Source: an uncultured Actinomycetes bacterium (GTDB taxonomy: Bacteria; Actinomycetota; Thermoleophilia; Solirubrobacterales; Solirubrobacteraceae). Taken from it: a DNA stretch of 8,356 nucleotides. Within the stretch, counting starts at the first letter, position 1, and the number at the start of each line of letters is the position of its first letter. The notes below the pieces were generated by a model that saw only the letters and a list, made by a program, of their open reading frames with translations, made no database searches and was not told where the DNA came from. A program made the translations under genes and the position numbers. Positions 6,563 to 8,356 of this stretch are shown one piece after another. The stretch covers positions 1-8,356 of the forward strand of contig CALAQT010000174.1 in assembly GCA_937888775.1 (NCBI GenBank). Reading direction: 5' to 3'.

Positions 6563-7701
6563 GGGGGATCGCTCGAGGCGGATCGGTATGCGCCCGCAGC
6601 GCAGGCGTGCGCGTAGATCCGCGCCAGCGCCGGGGCCACGGTCGAGGGAGCCGTGAGAGCGCGCACGCGGTCGATTGCCTGACCGCCGGCCGCCGGATCG
6701 TGCCTCAGACGGGTGATGACCCCGGCGAGCGCGTCGGCATCGCCCGGCGGCACGAGCCACTCATCGGGCACCAGCTCAGGCAGCCCCCCAACCCGGGATG
6801 CGGCCACCGGCAGGCCGGCGGCCATCGCCTCGGCGGCGGCGAGCCCGAAGGTCTCAGCCAGGCGGGAGGGGCAAAGCGCCAGCGCGGCACCGCTTCGCAG
6901 CTTCGCCAGCTCAGGCTGCTCGACGCGTCCGACGAACCTGACGCGCTGTCCGCCGCGGTCGAGCCGCGCTCGCTCGGGCCCCTCGCCGGCTACTACGAGC
7001 GGAACGCCGGCGATACGGCAGGCCTCGATGGCGACGTCGATGCCCTTCTCAGGCGCCAGGCGCGCCGCCACCAGGGCATGGCCTTCGGGTCTCGCAGCGG
7101 CGCCGGCGGCAAAGGCCCGGATCACGTGGGGAAGGACGAACGTCGGCCCGATCGGCGCGCCCAGCGCGCGGAGCCGCTGCTCGGCGAACCGGCTCGGCAC
7201 GACGAATGCGTCGACCAGCGACGTGAGCCGCCGCTGCCACAGCATCAGCCCGGCGCCGTAGACGACGGCCTCCAGCCGCGATCCCCGACAGTTCAAGGCG
7301 ATCCCCGGCAGCGTGTTGCGGCCGTGGCAGCGGGTGCACGCAGACCCCCGGGTGAAGCAGACGCCGTTGGCGCAGACCAGCCGGTACTGATGCAGGTGCA
7401 TGACGATTCGTGCTCCGGCCGCGCGGGCGGCGGCCAGCGCGCGCCAGCCGAACGTCGGATGCAGATTGTGGACGTGGACGATCCGCGCCCGGGTGCGCTT
7501 CACCGCAGCACCGACCTCGTCGGGATCCAGTCCGCCGCGCAACAGGCCCGTCGCCGCCGCAGGCGGCATGAGCGTTGCGGACTCGCGTTCCAGCAGCTCG
7601 GCGTCCTCTCCGAGCTGCTCGCGTACGAGCCACAGCAGGTCCTCGACCGCCCGCTCCTCGCCACCGCTGGTGCGGTAGTGGTGGTGCAGGAACAGGATCA
7701 C
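6553..7701 (-). CDS. Glycosyltransferase family 4 with cysteine cluster, first gene of GT operon
   Basis: 382 aa from GTG 7701-7699. The N-terminus VILFLHHHYRTSGGEERAVE holds the GGEE(R) loop common in one GT4 subgroup. VHVHNLHPTF (76-85) and LHQYRLVC (103-110) follow. Five cysteines cluster at 110, 115, 122, 125 and 138, between the HxYRLVC motif and the CRGS motif. This layout is familiar in that subgroup and could bind a metal or form a structural loop. The donor domain has LVAARLAPEKGIDVAIEA (210-227), AGEGPE (238-243) and EX7E as E283-TFGLAAA-E291. The frame is open to 7998, but the extra codons are Arg/Pro-rich noise across the divergent promoter. GTG 7701 lies 6 nt after a CATAAT box and has no Shine-Dalgarno sequence, suggesting a leaderless transcript. 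It is the head of the three-gene operon. Specificity is unknown. Confidence 0.91.
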   Translation of the reverse strand: MILFLHHHYRTSGGEERAVEDLLWLVREQLGEDAELLERESATLMPPAAATGLLRGGLDPDEVGAAVKRTRARIVHVHNLHPTFGWRALAAARAAGARIVMHLHQYRLVCANGVCFTRGSACTRCHGRNTLPGIALNCRGSRLEAVVYGAGLMLWQRRLTSLVDAFVVPSRFAEQRLRALGAPIGPTFVLPHVIRAFAAGAAARPEGHALVAARLAPEKGIDVAIEACRIAGVPLVVAGEGPERARLDRGGQRVRFVGRVEQPELAKLRSGAALALCPSRLAETFGLAAAEAMAAGLPVAASRVGGLPELVPDEWLVPPGDADALAGVITRLRHDPAAGGQAIDRVRALTAPSTVAPALARIYAHACAAGAYRSASSDPPCR

Positions 7702-7707
7702 AGTTCG

Positions 7708-7713
7708 ATTATG
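7708..7713 (-). promoter_or_regulatory. -10-like element CATAAT for the GT4 operon
   Basis: On the minus strand 7713-7708 reads CATAAT, 5 of 6 to the -10 consensus, and is followed by 6 nt and GTG 7701. The predicted transcript would begin at or within a base or two of the start codon. No clear -35 is visible. Confidence 0.45.
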
Positions 7714-7735
7714 CTCACGCCGCGGGATGCCAGAT

Positions 7736-7760
7736 GCCGGCCGATGCTCATCAGGCCGGC
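7736..7760. promoter_or_regulatory. Inverted repeat upstream of the GT4 operon promoter
   Basis: GCCGGCC (7736-7742) pairs with GGCCGGC (7754-7760) around 11 nt. The spacer itself holds GATG/CATC, which could extend the pairing with a bulge. It lies about 35-59 nt upstream of the predicted operon start, a usual place for a regulator site, inside the 140-nt divergent region. No regulator gene is in the window. Confidence 0.35.
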
Positions 7761-7803
7761 TAGTGGTCGGACGGCCACGAGTCAGACCGCGCTGCCCGGG
7801 CCA

Positions 7804-7821
7804 CGGCGCTGTCTGGCGCCG
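7804..7821. promoter_or_regulatory. Small dyad near the small-protein promoter
   Basis: CGGCGC (7804-7809) pairs with GCGCCG (7816-7821) around 6 nt, 8 bases before the TAAGCT box. Its position overlaps where a -35 would lie. It may be an operator, but a 6-bp G/C dyad is weak evidence in this base composition. Confidence 0.2.
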
Positions 7822-7828
7822 ATCCGCA

Positions 7829-7834
7829 TAAGCT
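7829..7834 (+). promoter_or_regulatory. -10-like element TAAGCT for the small secreted protein
   Basis: TAAGCT fits the relaxed TANNNT form of the actinobacterial -10 and is followed by 7 nt and GTG 7842. There is no Shine-Dalgarno sequence. The arrangement matches those at 2658-2672 and 7713-7701, which is the main reason to call it. Confidence 0.35.
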
Positions 7835-7841
7835 TGGCGTC

Positions 7842-8282
7842 GTGAGCCGCCGGATCCACGTGCTGATCGCCCTGCTGGGCGTCGTTTCGGTGCTGGGAAC
7901 CGGCGTCGTGGCCGTGTCGGCGGCGATCGCGGCCCCCAGCCCGGCGATCGCCGACTGCGTCGGTCACGGCCGCCTGACCAAGACCTATACGGTGGCACAG
8001 CTCAAGCTCGCCCTGAGCACGCTGCCCCCCGAGGCCAAGCAGTACACCAACTGCTCCGACGTGCTCAACCGCGCGCTGCTGGCGGCGATCGCTACAAAGA
8101 AGACCGGGAGGGGAGGCGGAGGGGGATCGGGCGGCTCGTTCCTGCCCACCCCGGTGATCGTGATCATCGTTCTGCTGGCGCTGGCCGGCGCCACGTTCGG
8201 CGCCCTGGCCGTTCGGCGGCGCCGCGAGCAGGGGGCAGCTTCCGGAGACGGCTCCGAGCCGCCGGTCGGGCCACCGACCTGA
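7842..8282 (+). CDS. Small secreted, C-terminally membrane-anchored protein of unknown function, two cysteines
   Basis: 146 aa from GTG 7842. Residues 1-38 form a signal peptide (RR at 3-4, hydrophobic core about 7-30, ending in APSPAIA-D). The short outer domain, about 38-85, has C39 and C71 and a patterned helix region (LTKTYTVAQLKLALSTLPP, then YTNCSDVLNRALLAAI). A Gly-rich linker follows (89-99), then one transmembrane segment (about 102-124), an RRRR stop-transfer stretch (125-128) and a short acidic/Pro tail. The expected topology is outside domain, one membrane pass, cytoplasmic tail, with C39-C71 a likely disulfide. I recall similar small proteins in Solirubrobacterales genomes but know no named family or function. 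It is divergent from the GT4 operon and separated from it by 140 nt. TAAGCT at 7829-7834 sits 7 nt before the GTG, suggesting leaderless expression. The stop overlaps a tandem hairpin repeat. Confidence 0.75.
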   Translation: MSRRIHVLIALLGVVSVLGTGVVAVSAAIAAPSPAIADCVGHGRLTKTYTVAQLKLALSTLPPEAKQYTNCSDVLNRALLAAIATKKTGRGGGGGSGGSFLPTPVIVIIVLLALAGATFGALAVRRRREQGAASGDGSEPPVGPPT

Positions 8283-8342
8283 CGCCCGGCGGCCTGACCC
8301 GGGCGACCTGACGCCCGGCGGCCTGACCCGGGCGGCCTGACC
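8276..8342. repeat. Tandem repeat of a 29-bp unit made of two related halves
   Basis: Half A is GACCTGACGCCCGGC (15 nt) and half B is GGCCTGACCCGGGC (14 nt). The order is A-B (8276-8304), A-B (8305-8333), then the first 9 nt of B (8334-8342) before adapter sequence. The two full units are identical. The first one overlaps the stop codon of the small secreted protein. It may be a real tandem repeat or partly an assembly artefact at the contig end. Confidence 0.8.
8283..8305 (+). terminator. Hairpin just after the small-protein stop, present twice
   Basis: CGCCCGG (8283-8289) pairs with CCGGGCG (8299-8305) around a 9-nt loop. The hairpin begins at the base after the TGA at 8280-8282. The same hairpin recurs at 8312-8334 in the second repeat unit. 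There is no U-tract, but such G/C-rich stems without U-tracts are often proposed as terminators in high-GC actinobacteria. Confidence 0.45.
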
Positions 8343-8356
8343 AGATCGGAAGAGCG
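8343..8356. other. Illumina TruSeq adapter remnant (not genomic)
   Basis: The last 14 bases, AGATCGGAAGAGCG, equal the start of the common Illumina TruSeq adapter. The match lies exactly at the window end and interrupts the third repeat unit. It should be treated as untrimmed adapter, so the biological sequence ends at about 8342. Confidence 0.93.

Noticed and set aside
5456..6616. 386-codon plus-strand open frame antisense to the middle GT4 gene
   Set aside because: Despite its length, the translation has no recognisable motif or membrane pattern, while the opposite strand has a complete GT4 enzyme with EX7E.
6607..7845. 412-codon plus-strand open frame antisense to the first GT4 gene
   Set aside because: It has shadow-like composition and ends inside the promoter and start of the small secreted protein. 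The minus strand encodes a complete GT4 enzyme.
8276..8342. CRISPR-like array
   Set aside because: The units are directly contiguous, with no unique spacers between them, so this is a simple tandem repeat.

Overview
This window is a GC-rich bacterial fragment with dense genes, several GTG starts and strongly G/C-biased third codon positions. It most resembles an actinobacterium. My best guess is Thermoleophilia/Solirubrobacterales, because the small gene at 7842-8282 and the paired glycosidases look like proteins I associate with that group; this rests on recollection, not on a search. The last 14 bases match the start of the Illumina TruSeq adapter, so the right edge is probably a contig end with untrimmed adapter. 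The left edge cuts through a gene.

Layout: (1) 1-2580, minus strand: two tandem, clearly paralogous clan GH-A glycoside hydrolases. The upstream one (925-2580) has an N-terminal membrane anchor. The downstream one (1-832, truncated by the window edge) has a cleavable-looking signal peptide. (2) 2581-2671: a divergent promoter region. (3) 2672-4222, plus strand: a polytopic GT-C (GT39/ArnT-like) glycosyltransferase. (4) 4245-7701, minus strand: three GT4-type glycosyltransferases in one overlapping operon, read 7701 to 4245 and converging on the GT-C gene. (5) 7702-7841: a second divergent promoter region. (6) 7842-8282, plus strand: a small secreted, C-terminally anchored protein with two cysteines, followed at once by a tandem hairpin repeat and the adapter. 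No RNA gene, insertion sequence or CRISPR array was seen, and no stretch over 300 bases lacks a gene.

Taken together this looks like a cell-surface polysaccharide or glycoconjugate locus. Three cytosolic-side GT4 enzymes would build a lipid-linked glycan. A membrane GT-C enzyme would add a sugar from a polyprenyl-phosphate donor on the outer face. Two extracytoplasmic GH-A enzymes would trim, mature or release the polymer, a role known for PslG-type GH39 enzymes in exopolysaccharide operons. The specific sugars and the product cannot be read from the sequence. Three of the four transcription-unit starts carry a -10-like element only 6-8 nt before the start codon and no Shine-Dalgarno sequence, which suggests leaderless mRNAs. 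The fourth, the glycosidase unit, has a possible site of the same kind.
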